This document shows positions 25,048 to 34,242 of a stretch of 64,000 bases of DNA, piece by piece. The DNA is from an uncultured Rhodobiaceae bacterium (lineage in GTDB: Bacteria > Pseudomonadota > Alphaproteobacteria > RS24). Both the position numbers and the translations under genes were made by a program. Position 1 is the first letter of the stretch, and each line of letters begins with the position of its first letter. Location of the stretch: NCBI GenBank assembly GCA_937907245.1, contig CALCUM010000003.1, positions 807,501 to 871,500 of the forward strand. Direction: 5' to 3'. The notes beneath the pieces are model-generated. The model saw nothing but the letters and a program-made list of their open reading frames with translations. It was not told where the DNA came from and made no database searches.

Positions 25048-26637
25048 ATGACCAAACGTCGTTCCAAAAAAATCGACGCGGCCGATGTTTTGCCGCCCGA
25101 AGATGACGCTGCGCAAAGTGCAGCCTCCAAAAAGGCTGCCAAAAAACCGCCGAACGATGAAACTCTGCGAATGCCGCCCCTCATCGACCACGCGCAGCAA
25201 GGTGGCTTGGCCCGAGCCAAACACTATCTGGGCGTTTTGGCATCGCTTGCCCCGTTTGGAAGCCTAGGCAAGAAATTAAGTATTCGAGTTGGCGAGGCGA
25301 GTGATAATCTCACCGCCGCGCTGGGCCGAGTGGCACAGACGTTTCTCGCCATGTTGCGGCGCTTCCTATATCGCGTCAGCTTATTGCTGTTAATCGGGGC
25401 TACTTTGGGCCTGGCCGGGTTCGCGGTTTTCCAATCGCGCGATATGACATTCTCGGAGGTCACGCTTCCAGATGTTACGGCCCTCTGGCAATCGGCACCG
25501 GACGCAAACGAAGATGCGCTTGATGTGCCTTCTCGCGAGCCGCAAACGAGCTTGAAACAAGACCCCAATAAAGAGCCTATTATAGAAGACGAAAATATTG
25601 GGGCTTCCAATTCGTCAACAGCCTCGGTGTTGGCGCCCGAGCCAGATAGGTCGTCGGCGTTCGATGGCGGGTTGATTTTACAACAAGAACGAGCGGCCCA
25701 TGCGGCTACGCGTTTGGCTCTGGCGAACGCGCAAGAGCAGCTAGCGACCGCCTTGCAAACTCAGACAGATGGCTCGGCCGTGGTGTCGAAAAATCAGGCT
25801 CAAAACGCCAAGAAGGCGAAAAGTTTCGACGCCCTAAAGCAACGGGCTCTCCTGGCGGAGCTGTTGGTTCGTCTGCAAAGCGGTTCGGCATTCGCGCCAC
25901 TTTTAGAGGTAAAACCTTTACAGGCTTCGCTGACGTCAGCGCAGCTTGAGGCGTTGGCCTTATATGCAAATACTGGTGTGCCGACGCAAGCGAGCTTAGC
26001 GGCGCAAGCCAAATCGCTTTGGCTAGCGGCGGCTTCTGGGGAGCCAAGCCGCGCCGAACTTTCTGCTGGCTCTGCTAACTCTGCTAACTCTGTCGTCTCT
26101 CTTGGCTCTGCCACTTCTGGCGAGCCAGCACCAGAAGCGGACACCGAAGCGGACACCAAAGCGGGTCTGGATAATATGCCCGCCTTTCTTCAATGGCTGC
26201 GCGCGCAGGCCGGAGGCTTGGTAGACGTGCAGGTTAAACCGCAGGCCTCGGCTGAATTAGCCTCTCTTAGTTTGGCCTCGGCGCGCGATGTGGGCCCGAG
26301 CGATGATTTGCGCCAAATCTATCAGTTCATTTTGGCGGGTGACTATCGCGCCGCCTCGACCAAAACGCGCACAGCGATTTTACGATTGGATGCGCTCCCT
26401 CCCCAAGCCAATCGGGCGTCCAATATAGAGAGCCTGCAAGCGCTCTATGCAGACTTGCGCGCGCATGGGGAAGTGACGCCAATTTTGGATCAATTACGCA
26501 AAGACTTTTTAGCCACGGATCTGACTAATGATCTGACTAATGATCTGACTAATGATCTGACTAATGATCTGACTAATGATCTGACTAATGATCTGACTAA
26601 TGATTTGTCGGCTTATTCAGACGGAGGCGCCTTATGA
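25048..26637 (+). CDS. COG4223-type mitofilin-like inner-membrane protein
   Basis: A 529-aa protein in the position after hemCD that alphaproteobacteria use for a mitofilin-related membrane protein. It has a basic, Lys-rich start, one membrane helix (about 110-135, LLLLIGATLGLAGFAVF), then a coiled-coil region with LQQERAAHAATRLALANAQ and a helical C-terminal domain. ATG 25048 is chosen over a TTG at 24985. The tail carries seven perfect TNDL repeats. It overlaps hemY by four bases. It is likely a periplasm-facing membrane organiser, but this is inference. Confidence 0.78.
   Translation: MTKRRSKKIDAADVLPPEDDAAQSAASKKAAKKPPNDETLRMPPLIDHAQQGGLARAKHYLGVLASLAPFGSLGKKLSIRVGEASDNLTAALGRVAQTFLAMLRRFLYRVSLLLLIGATLGLAGFAVFQSRDMTFSEVTLPDVTALWQSAPDANEDALDVPSREPQTSLKQDPNKEPIIEDENIGASNSSTASVLAPEPDRSSAFDGGLILQQERAAHAATRLALANAQEQLATALQTQTDGSAVVSKNQAQNAKKAKSFDALKQRALLAELLVRLQSGSAFAPLLEVKPLQASLTSAQLEALALYANTGVPTQASLAAQAKSLWLAAASGEPSRAELSAGSANSANSVVSLGSATSGEPAPEADTEADTKAGLDNMPAFLQWLRAQAGGLVDVQVKPQASAELASLSLASARDVGPSDDLRQIYQFILAGDYRAASTKTRTAILRLDALPPQANRASNIESLQALYADLRAHGEVTPILDQLRKDFLATDLTNDLTNDLTNDLTNDLTNDLTNDLTNDLSAYSDGGAL
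26521..26604 (+). repeat. Perfect 7 x 12-bp tandem repeat near the end of the COG4223 gene
   Basis: CTGACTAATGAT is repeated seven times without a mismatch, encoding LTND repeats in the C-terminal tail, ten codons before the stop. The perfect identity implies a recent or still variable expansion. Confidence 0.97.
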
Positions 26638-28025
26638 TGCGCTTGCTGTTTGGCTTTATTGTTTTGGCCGGTCTGGCCATCTGTGCGGCCTTGATTGCCA
26701 ATCTTCCAGGCCAAGTCAGTTTTTCTGTTTCTGGCTATATTCTTGAAACCCGCACGGCGGTTTTAGCGGGCGCTAGCTTTGCGGCTTTTCTTATGTGTTT
26801 GGCGCTTGTGGGTCTGGCACAATTTTTATGGCATTTGCCAGCTCGCTTGCGGGCCGAGCGCCGCGAGACCCTAAGGCGCGATGGCGAGGCGGCTCTGGCC
26901 AAAGCGCTGATGGCTTTGGCGCGGGGCGATGCGGCCTCGGCCAAGGAGGCGACGCGCTTGGCGCGGCAAAAATTACCTCATCAGGCCTTGCCTCGGCTGA
27001 TGGCGGCGCAAGCGGCTTTGCTCGATGGCCGCCAAGCCGATGCTGAAGCCGACTATCGCGCCATGTTGCGTCGCGAAGCGACCTTGGAACAAAAGACCCT
27101 CGGCCTCGAAGGGCTTTATTATATGGCGCGGGGAGCGGCGGTGGCGGATATGGAAACGGCCGGCACTTATGCTTTGCAAGTTTTAGAGCTGGCACCCAAA
27201 ACGCTCTGGGCGCTGGACGGGCTGATGGCTATGGCGGTGCAAATTGGCGACTGGTCGGCGGCCCAAGATTGGATGCGGCAATGGTCTCGGGCGTTAAGCG
27301 GCTCGGGCAAGCGCGCGCAAATAAAACGCCGCCGCGCGGTTTTATGGCTGGCAGAAGCGCAAAGCCTGTTGGCAACACAAGACCCCGGAGATCAATTGGT
27401 GGCCCAGAAGAAAGCCGAGCAGGCGGCCAAACAAGACCCAGAGTTTTATGCTGCGGCCGCTTTGGCGGCACGTTTGCAAGCCCGTGGGGGTGATTTGAAA
27501 AAAGCCCGTGCGACGCTGCGCCAAGCTTGGACGCGCGCGCCGCACCCCGAAATTACCGAAGCCTGGCTAGATTGTTATGCCGACCAGCCTTTGGCCACGC
27601 GCCAACGTGCGGCGGTGAGTTTCATTGGCAAACATAAAGCCCATATAGAGGCGCAAATTTTGCGCGCGCGTATTGCCCTAGACGGCGAGCGCTGGCGACA
27701 GGCCAAAACGTGGCTCGAGCCGCATGCCTCTCAAGCGCATCCAGAGGGGGAGGCCCCCATGGAGCGTCGCTTGTGCTTATTGCTGGCCGAAGCTGAAACG
27801 GGTTTGGACGATGCCCAAAAAGCTCAACACTGGCGGGAATGCGCTCGCCGCGCCCCCGCCGAGGCGGGTTGGATGTCGGCTGGCTTGCGCTTGGATAGCT
27901 GGCAAGCGATATGTCCGGTGACAGGAAAACTGGATGGGGTTATCTGGGCGAGCCCGGTAGAGGCTGCGCTATTGCCCGCCACCCTCGCGCCCCCCAGCCA
28001 TTCGGCGCCACTCGCTTTATCTTGA
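26634..28025 (+). CDS. hemY: HemY-like TPR membrane protein
   Basis: A 463-aa protein with two N-terminal membrane helices (about 4-24 and 42-68) and a long TPR-rich helical domain, the HemY layout found after hemCD. ALMALARGDAASAKEATRLARQ and MAAQAALLDGRQADAEADYRAML are TPR-like. The alphaproteobacterial HemY-like proteins are not the Bacillus oxidase of the same name. Their link to heme synthesis is by position. It overlaps the preceding gene (ATGATG). Its stop codon is part of a 13-bp tandem array. Confidence 0.82.
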   Translation: MMRLLFGFIVLAGLAICAALIANLPGQVSFSVSGYILETRTAVLAGASFAAFLMCLALVGLAQFLWHLPARLRAERRETLRRDGEAALAKALMALARGDAASAKEATRLARQKLPHQALPRLMAAQAALLDGRQADAEADYRAMLRREATLEQKTLGLEGLYYMARGAAVADMETAGTYALQVLELAPKTLWALDGLMAMAVQIGDWSAAQDWMRQWSRALSGSGKRAQIKRRRAVLWLAEAQSLLATQDPGDQLVAQKKAEQAAKQDPEFYAAAALAARLQARGGDLKKARATLRQAWTRAPHPEITEAWLDCYADQPLATRQRAAVSFIGKHKAHIEAQILRARIALDGERWRQAKTWLEPHASQAHPEGEAPMERRLCLLLAEAETGLDDAQKAQHWRECARRAPAEAGWMSAGLRLDSWQAICPVTGKLDGVIWASPVEAALLPATLAPPSHSAPLALS

Positions 28026-28056
28026 GGCTCTAACTTTAGGCTCTATCTTTAGGCTC
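28018..28056 (+). repeat. Three-unit 13-bp tandem array containing the hemY stop codon
   Basis: TATCTTGAGGCTC (28018-28030, containing the TGA stop at 28023-28025), TAACTTTAGGCTC (28031-28043) and TATCTTTAGGCTC (28044-28056), followed by a partial TCGCTC. The unit is not a multiple of three. Confidence 0.88.
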
Positions 28057-28122
28057 TCGCTCCACTAACACGGGCCTGCCGAGAACTGAGAAATCTGCAA
28101 AAAAGAAAGATAACCAAAAGGG

Positions 28123-28195
28123 TGCCGCTTAGGTGATTTGAACACCTGACCCCATCATTACGAATGATGTGCTCTACCAACTGAGCTAAAGCGGC
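28123..28195 (-). tRNA. tRNA-Thr (anticodon CGT)
   Basis: Read on the minus strand, the 73 bases fold as a standard tRNA: acceptor GCCGCTT with AAGCGGC, D arm GCTC-GAGC, anticodon stem CATCA-TGATG with loop TTCGTAA (anticodon CGT, reading ACG), and T arm AGGTG-TTCAAAT-CACCT. The discriminator base is A. CCA is not encoded (CCC follows). Confidence 0.95.
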
Positions 28196-28253
28196 GCACC
28201 CTAATGGTTCTTTTTCCTAGCGAAACAGCGAGTTTGTGTCTAGGGCAAAGTTT

Positions 28254-28322
28254 TTATTTCGCCGCTTTGACAGGCTTGGCCGGCGGATTCTTGCCTCGCA
28301 AACCAGTGTGATATTTTTGCAT
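28254..28322 (-). CDS. Possible 22-aa basic peptide or remnant C-terminus
   Basis: Between the tRNA and the DUF1302 gene the minus strand encodes MQKYHTGLRGKNPPAKPVKAAK from an ATG at 28322, with GCAGG upstream. The frame is open for 12 more codons upstream (with a protein-like KEDKLISWLQ stretch) but lacks a standard start there. It may be a real small basic protein, or the tail of a decayed gene near the tRNA. The rest of this 290-base gap is AT-rich and may hold the DUF1302 promoter. Confidence 0.35.
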   Translation of the reverse strand: MQKYHTGLRGKNPPAKPVKAAK

Positions 28323-28485
28323 CACCTGCAGCCAACTAATTAATTTATCTTCTTTTAGTTAATTTAGTGTTGACGAAGGCAGTTTTTGTTTTGCAAGCTT
28401 ATTAGGTGAAAAAGCCAGTATGGGAAGGGCGTATGGGAGTACGCGCATACGGTTTTTATGTAGGGAGCGTTTTGAGGAGGGCTCT

Positions 28486-31197
28486 ATGTATTTAAAAAGT
28501 AAAATGCGTTTACTCGGTATGAGTGCGCTTGTAGGTGCGGGGCTAGTCGCCGCCACCTCAGCCAATGCATATAATGTGCGTCTTGGCGAAGTAGATATTC
28601 AAATTGATACTACCGTTTCTTCGGGGGTTTCATTTTCAGTCGCCGACCGTGATACTGATTATTTGCCAGAAGGGAACGGAGGCCCCACAGACAGTAGTAC
28701 TTACTTTGCTGAGGGCCTTGGCGCAGAATGGACCGGAACAGAGAATAAAACATCCGGGAAAGTTGGTGCTGTCGGAAATGGTTTGACGCTTGGAACCGCA
28801 GCCTTTGCAAGCACATGCAAGGTTTATGGAACTTTCTGTCAAGAAGTTGACGGCAAAGAAAATTTTGATGGATCCATAAACACCGATGATGGTCGTATGA
28901 ACTTTGACAAAGGCGACCTGACTTCTGGTAATGTAAAGTTTACGTCAGATTTGTTTGCTCGGAGCGGCAATGTTTCGGGTTTGCTGCGGATTAAAGGCTT
29001 CTATGACGCCGTTTTAGATAATGACGAAAGCTTTGAGCGTGACGCTGGTACTACGTACCGGGATGCAGTGTCCGATGCTACGATTCTTGATGCCTACGTG
29101 AGTGTCGATTCTGATCTCGGAGGTATGCCTACAACAGTTCGCATTGGACGTCAGGTCATTAACTGGGGAGAATCCACCTTTCTTACTGGCGGTAACTCAG
29201 TGTTTAGCCCGATTGATGTTCCTGCGATCCGTCGCCCAGGTGCCGAAATCAAAGAAGCTCTTCTGCCCGTCGAAGCTATTTATGGTTCAATTGCTGTAAA
29301 TGATAATGTTTCAATTGAAGCATATTATGGCGGTTGGGATGACTATAAGCTAGACAGTGGTGGCACTTTCATGGCCTCGGCTGACTTCCTCAACTCTGGC
29401 GGTGCCAACGCTGGCCGCGTTCTGTCTGGTGGTGGCTTCGGCTCCGGCGCACATATTGCCTGCCGCCCGGCTGAACTCACTGCTGCGAGCATGGCGGCAT
29501 CAGCTGAGCTCACATCTGTTATTCTTAACACAGGCATCGTTCCAGGTGGCGGAACAACCACTGCTAACTCTGGCGATGGCTGCGGAACACAGAACGCTTC
29601 GACAGATGTCTTGGTCGGCAACACGCTTGGAAAAGTTGAAGAAGAGCGCACGAGCCGGAATAGCTGGTATCATGCTGATATGAATATGTCGATGGAGGAA
29701 GAGGGAAGTGAATCAATGGGTATTGCCCTTCGGGTTTACTCAGAAACGCTTAATTCGACTGAATTCGGCCTCTACTATCAAAAATACGATAGCCGTATTC
29801 CTTATGCTAAAGTGGTTACAGGGACACCTGGTGTTGGTTACAGTGCAAATAGTGCGAGTTCTAGCACTTTGAGCCGTGGCGTAGGCCCTCTGGGTTGCTA
29901 CGACGCCTATCTTGCGGCGTCGGCTGTAGGCAATGTTGGTCAAACATATGCTGCGGGTAAGTTCTATCAGGGAAAGACCTCTGCCGGAGTAGATCCTAAA
30001 ACCATCATGGTTGACGATCCTTATAACCTTTTGGATAACATGCGCGATGCTTTACAAAGCACTGATGTAAAGGCTGCATTGGCAGCCAATGCCGCGACAT
30101 ACCAAACAAATGGAGCTGCTGCTGTTGCTGCTGGTGTTGCTGCTGGTGCGGGTTTAGTAGCGTTGGGTAACGCGTTAGACTCAACTAATGCTGCATACTA
30201 CGTATCTGACGCTCCAAGAGGGTCTATCGCGGAGATGTCAGAGCTCAACTGCTTGATGCAGTTTGCTCAAATCAATCCAGCGGTTGATATGAAATCCAAT
30301 GCTTTTGCGGCTTATGATGCTGTAGGGCAACTACCAACTGGTGCCGTTTCACTGACACCAACTTGGAATATCGATTATGCTCTGGTTTACCCTACGATTG
30401 AAGTAATTGGCGCCAGCTTCGCAACCACAGTTCGTGGTTGGGGTGTGCAAGGTGAAATTGCTCATCGGCCTGAAATGCCACTGGCACTCGATGGCGATGC
30501 GGGCTTCATTCGCGGCATCTTTAACAGCTGCGGATTGGGTTTGCTTAATGCGGTTGAAGCAGCTTACGCTATCCAGGGAACTTATGCCGGCAACGGTTGC
30601 CAGTCTTCGAGCTCCACAAACACTTTCACAACTGAACATGACGTTACGAATTGGGATATCGGTACAACGGCCACATTTACCCGGTCTAACCCAATTGTCT
30701 CATTTTTGGGTGCTGATTTAGCCATTCTTTTGACTGAATTCGGTGGCGTTATTGTTGACGATATCGAAGAAGAGCGTGGTACTTCTGGATTTGCCGCAAC
30801 TGGCAGCAAAACTCCACTAGCTATTGTATGTACTTCGGGCAATGATCTTCCGCTAAATGGCGTGTTGAGCATTGATACAAACCCGAAAGAGGTATGCCGC
30901 CCTACCGACTCGTCTTATGGAGCTGTGCTTTTTGGTCAGCTGCAATATAACAATGTCTTTGGAACACCTTTGGCCCTTAAGCCTACAATCGTGTTTTCTG
31001 AAGGCCTTGAAGGCAATAGCCCAACTCCAGCAGCTTTCTGGCGTGAGGGTACTGGGTCGACAGGGTTTGTGTTAAATGTGTCGTATCTCGATGGCCTGCA
31101 GGGCAGCCTCAGCTATCGGACATATCATGGCGACAAGAAGTACACACGCAATCTCGATAGAGATGAAGTCGGCGTGAACATTTCTTACGCATTCTAA
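28486..31197 (+). CDS. DUF1302-family outer-membrane protein
   Basis: A 903-aa protein with a signal peptide (cleavage near ANA|YN). It starts mature as a DUF1302 protein (AYNVRLGEVDIQIDTTVSSGV, with RIGRQVINWGESTFLTGGNS following) and ends SYAF, with the terminal Phe expected of a BAM-inserted beta barrel. Several Cys pairs occur in the large mid-region. The start ATG has GGAGG eight bases upstream. DUF1302 proteins co-occur with DUF1329, YCF48-like and RND genes and are thought to move hydrophobic substrates; the exact substrate is unknown. Codon use looks more AT-ending than its neighbours, as in strongly expressed genes. Confidence 0.88.
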   Translation: MYLKSKMRLLGMSALVGAGLVAATSANAYNVRLGEVDIQIDTTVSSGVSFSVADRDTDYLPEGNGGPTDSSTYFAEGLGAEWTGTENKTSGKVGAVGNGLTLGTAAFASTCKVYGTFCQEVDGKENFDGSINTDDGRMNFDKGDLTSGNVKFTSDLFARSGNVSGLLRIKGFYDAVLDNDESFERDAGTTYRDAVSDATILDAYVSVDSDLGGMPTTVRIGRQVINWGESTFLTGGNSVFSPIDVPAIRRPGAEIKEALLPVEAIYGSIAVNDNVSIEAYYGGWDDYKLDSGGTFMASADFLNSGGANAGRVLSGGGFGSGAHIACRPAELTAASMAASAELTSVILNTGIVPGGGTTTANSGDGCGTQNASTDVLVGNTLGKVEEERTSRNSWYHADMNMSMEEEGSESMGIALRVYSETLNSTEFGLYYQKYDSRIPYAKVVTGTPGVGYSANSASSSTLSRGVGPLGCYDAYLAASAVGNVGQTYAAGKFYQGKTSAGVDPKTIMVDDPYNLLDNMRDALQSTDVKAALAANAATYQTNGAAAVAAGVAAGAGLVALGNALDSTNAAYYVSDAPRGSIAEMSELNCLMQFAQINPAVDMKSNAFAAYDAVGQLPTGAVSLTPTWNIDYALVYPTIEVIGASFATTVRGWGVQGEIAHRPEMPLALDGDAGFIRGIFNSCGLGLLNAVEAAYAIQGTYAGNGCQSSSSTNTFTTEHDVTNWDIGTTATFTRSNPIVSFLGADLAILLTEFGGVIVDDIEEERGTSGFAATGSKTPLAIVCTSGNDLPLNGVLSIDTNPKEVCRPTDSSYGAVLFGQLQYNNVFGTPLALKPTIVFSEGLEGNSPTPAAFWREGTGSTGFVLNVSYLDGLQGSLSYRTYHGDKKYTRNLDRDEVGVNISYAF

Positions 31198-31270
31198 TCA
31201 GTGTCTTTGGGGGGCGGGCGCCTGGCGCTTGCCCCTTCCAAACTGAACTTACCTTTTGGAAGGAAACAAA

Positions 31271-32638
31271 ATGAAAACCAAACTGTTAACTACAGCCCTG
31301 ACACTGAGCCTTGCGGCCAGTGCTGCTGTGGCCGAAGTACCGGCCAATCAAGCAGCTCGTCTCGGCGCTGACCTTACCCCGATGGGTGCCGAAAAAGCCG
31401 GCTCCACATCAGGCGTGAGTTCATGGTCGGGCCGAGCCATCAACGGTTCTGCTCTGCTGAACGGATTTGATGGGGGCGCATTGCCAAACCCATTTGCCTC
31501 CGAAAAAGCTAGTTATACCATTACAGCTGGGAACGCTGCACAGTATGACAGTCAGCTCACGGTTGGCCAAAAAGCCATGCTGGCCACTTACCCAGATAGC
31601 TACAAGCTGAATGTGTACAAGTCCAACCGGACCTGCACATATCCAGACTTCGTCTATAAAGCGGCCAAGCGGAATGCAACTGTCGGTCAACTTATCGATG
31701 GTGGTAACGGAATTTCAGAAGCCATTATGGCCTCGCCATTCCCGATTCCAAGCAGCGCGGCTGAAGTTGTATGGAACCACACACTGCGTTATCGCGGTGA
31801 GCGGGTAGCTCGTGACTTTAACACCACGGCGCCAACAGCAGGCGGTGATTTCACGCTAACTTACACGCGTGACGAAATCGTGTTCCCTTATTCCAACGCG
31901 CAAAACGCACGTGCGGAAGACCTGAACAATATTTCGATCTACTTCGTGGCTTACACCTCAGCTCCAGCACGTCGTGCGGGTAACGTTGTGTTGGTACACG
32001 AAACGCTGAACATGGCGAAAGAAGGCCGTAAAGCCTGGACATACAGCCCGGGTACCCGTCGTGTACGTCGTGCGCCAAACATTGCGTATGACAACCCAGT
32101 CACCAACGGTGACGGCATGGGTACGTCGGATCAGTATGATGGTTACAATGGTGCGCCAGATCGCTACACATGGACGGTTTCCGGTGTAGAAGAGAAACTG
32201 TCGCAACAAAACAACTATAATGCTGTTTTGACCGACTATGACACTCTGCTGCAGGCCGGCCATGCGAACCCAGATGTGATGCGTTATGAGATGCGTCGTC
32301 AGTGGGTCATCGAAGGCAACCTGAAAGGTGGCGCCCGTCACATTTATGCCAAGCGTGTTCTGCGCATGGATGAAGACAGCAAGCAAATGACGGCTGGCGA
32401 AATGTATGATGGTCGTGGTGAGCTGTGGCGTGTCCAAGAAATTGGTCAAGCTCCAGACTATCGTCCGGAAGCACAGGTTTGCTGGACAACCGGTGGTGAG
32501 TTTATTTATGACTTGCTAGCTGGTCGTTACATGGGCCTAGCCATGAAATCCGGTCGTCCTTCGAACGTCGTTACTGGCCTCGAGCGTCTGGAGCCAGACT
32601 ATTACACACCTGCGAACGTGCGCCGTCTCGGCCGCTAA
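31271..32638 (+). CDS. DUF1329-family periplasmic protein, copy 1
   Basis: A 455-aa protein with a signal peptide (cleavage near VA|EVP) and the family motifs: NGISEAIMASPFPIPSS, the conserved TYSPGTRRVRRAPNIAYDN, and a closing ADEYTPANVRRLGR-type tail (here YYTPANVRRLGR). From memory, DUF1329 belongs to the LolA/LolB-like fold group, so lipid binding is plausible. GGAAGGA precedes the ATG. It follows DUF1302 by 73 bases and is followed by a UUCG-loop terminator. Codon use suggests high expression. Confidence 0.88.
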   Translation: MKTKLLTTALTLSLAASAAVAEVPANQAARLGADLTPMGAEKAGSTSGVSSWSGRAINGSALLNGFDGGALPNPFASEKASYTITAGNAAQYDSQLTVGQKAMLATYPDSYKLNVYKSNRTCTYPDFVYKAAKRNATVGQLIDGGNGISEAIMASPFPIPSSAAEVVWNHTLRYRGERVARDFNTTAPTAGGDFTLTYTRDEIVFPYSNAQNARAEDLNNISIYFVAYTSAPARRAGNVVLVHETLNMAKEGRKAWTYSPGTRRVRRAPNIAYDNPVTNGDGMGTSDQYDGYNGAPDRYTWTVSGVEEKLSQQNNYNAVLTDYDTLLQAGHANPDVMRYEMRRQWVIEGNLKGGARHIYAKRVLRMDEDSKQMTAGEMYDGRGELWRVQEIGQAPDYRPEAQVCWTTGGEFIYDLLAGRYMGLAMKSGRPSNVVTGLERLEPDYYTPANVRRLGR

Positions 32639-32658
32639 GCTTATCGTGTGAAAATTGG

Positions 32659-32690
32659 AAGGGCGGGACTTCGGTTCCGCCCTTTTTTTG
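32659..32690 (+). terminator. Rho-independent terminator after DUF1329 copy 1
   Basis: GGGCGGGAC pairs with GTTCCGCCC (one G-U) around a TTCG tetraloop, followed by seven T residues. It separates DUF1302-DUF1329 from the second DUF1329 gene. Confidence 0.92.
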
Positions 32691-32791
32691 TTTTAGAGCG
32701 CGAAGCTCAAACAGCGATATTTTATTGCGAGCCGGCTTTTTTTATGCCTACATCACAATAATATTATTCATGAACCTTGGGAAACCTGACT

Positions 32792-34153
32792 ATGAAACAA
32801 TCTCGCTCTGCTCTTGTGATGACCGCGCTTTTGAGCGCCATTATCCTCCCCGCCGAAGCCAAAGTCCCAGCGGAGCAAACCGCGCGCTTGACCAAAGACC
32901 TTACGCCGCTCGGCTCAGAACGGGCTGGCAATGCTGATGGCTCTATTCCGGCTTGGACAGGCGGCTTATCCTCTCCGCCCCAAGGGGTTGGCTATGAAAA
33001 GGGCAAGCATTTGCCAGACCCATTTGCGGCGGATAAACCGTTGTTTCGTGTCGATGGAACCAATACCGCGAAATATGATGCTTTTATTACGCGCGGACAA
33101 AAAGCGCTTCTAGAGCGCCACAGCACTTATTTTTTAGATGTCTATCCCACGCGGCGTAGTTGTGCTCAGCCAGAGCATGTCTATAAGGCTGCGGTTAAAA
33201 ACAGCGCGACGGGCGAGCTGATTGCCGAAGGGAACGGTGTGGCGAACGCTATTATGGCTTCGCCCTTCCCCATTCCCAACAATGGCCTAGAGCTTGTTTG
33301 GAACCATACCTTGCGCTATCGCGGTTATAAATTGCAGCGCCAGTTCACGGCTATTCCGGTTAATCAGTCTGGCGATTATTACGAAATTACCGTGCATGAC
33401 GACGCTATCTTGCGCTGGTCTGACCCGCAAATGAGCGATGCCGAAGACCTAGATAACGTCTCTATTTTGTATCTCTTGCAAACCAAGTCACCGGCGCGCT
33501 CTGCGGGCTATGTGGTGTTGGTGCAAGAGACGCTCAATATGGCAAAAGAAGCGCGCCGCGCCTGGACCTATAGTCCGGGTACGCGCCGCGTGCGCCGCGC
33601 GCCAACCATTGCCTATGATAATCCGGGCACCAATAGTGACGGGATAACAACCTCGGATAGTTTTGGCGGTTATAACGGCGCACCCGATAGGTTTAACTGG
33701 ACGGTACGCGGGCGCAGTGAAAAATTTATTGCCTATAATAATTTCCGCCGCGTGCTGACCCCGTATAAAGAGCTGATCCAAAAGCACCACATTAACCAAG
33801 ATGTCATGCGCTATGAAAAGCACCGCGTCTGGGAAGTATCTGGAAAATTAAAGCCAAAATTCCGCCACGTTTATGCCGAGCGTGTCTTTTATATAGATGA
33901 AGACACAAAGAGCATTGTTGCAACGGAGATTTATGATGGCCGTGGCCAGCTCTGGCGTGTGCAAGAGCTGGGTGGCGGTGTGCAATACGAACTGCCTTTG
34001 TGCGGCGGCTCGGGCGATACGGTTTATGATTTAGTGGTTGGGCGTTACCTGATGCTTGGGCTGATAAACGAAGAAAAGCCGATCGATTTTGACGCGCAGC
34101 ACCTAGATGCCCAGCGATATACGCCGGCCAACATTCGCCGCCTTGGGCGTTAA
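32792..34153 (+). CDS. DUF1329-family periplasmic protein, copy 2
   Basis: A 453-aa paralogue of copy 1, with signal peptide (cleavage near AEA|KVP), the same TYSPGTRRVRRAP motif and tail YTPANIRRLGR, but diverged in between, with shared blocks such as YKAAVKNSATGELIAEGNG replacing the copy 1 equivalents. ATG 32792 has a GGGA upstream and is preferred over a TTG 15 bases earlier. Its codon use is closer to the chromosome average than that of copy 1. It precedes the YCF48-like gene by 89 bases. Different cargo or partner specificity is possible. Confidence 0.86.
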   Translation: MKQSRSALVMTALLSAIILPAEAKVPAEQTARLTKDLTPLGSERAGNADGSIPAWTGGLSSPPQGVGYEKGKHLPDPFAADKPLFRVDGTNTAKYDAFITRGQKALLERHSTYFLDVYPTRRSCAQPEHVYKAAVKNSATGELIAEGNGVANAIMASPFPIPNNGLELVWNHTLRYRGYKLQRQFTAIPVNQSGDYYEITVHDDAILRWSDPQMSDAEDLDNVSILYLLQTKSPARSAGYVVLVQETLNMAKEARRAWTYSPGTRRVRRAPTIAYDNPGTNSDGITTSDSFGGYNGAPDRFNWTVRGRSEKFIAYNNFRRVLTPYKELIQKHHINQDVMRYEKHRVWEVSGKLKPKFRHVYAERVFYIDEDTKSIVATEIYDGRGQLWRVQELGGGVQYELPLCGGSGDTVYDLVVGRYLMLGLINEEKPIDFDAQHLDAQRYTPANIRRLGR

Positions 34154-34242
34154 TTGCGCCGTTTTGCCACTTGCCAGAGGCGCAAGGCTCTCATATGGTA
34201 GGGCTCGAAATAAGCGGGAAATCCGTGATTAGGGAGAAAATT

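Noticed and set aside
28430-28451. CGTATG/CATACG hairpin followed by GTTTTTA before DUF1302, as an attenuator
   Set aside because: The stem is only six pairs and the T-run is short; I cannot distinguish it from chance.
28486-31197. AT-richer DUF1302 gene as a recently transferred island
   Set aside because: Its codon use fits strong expression, and its neighbours form the usual family set. Composition by eye is not enough to claim transfer.
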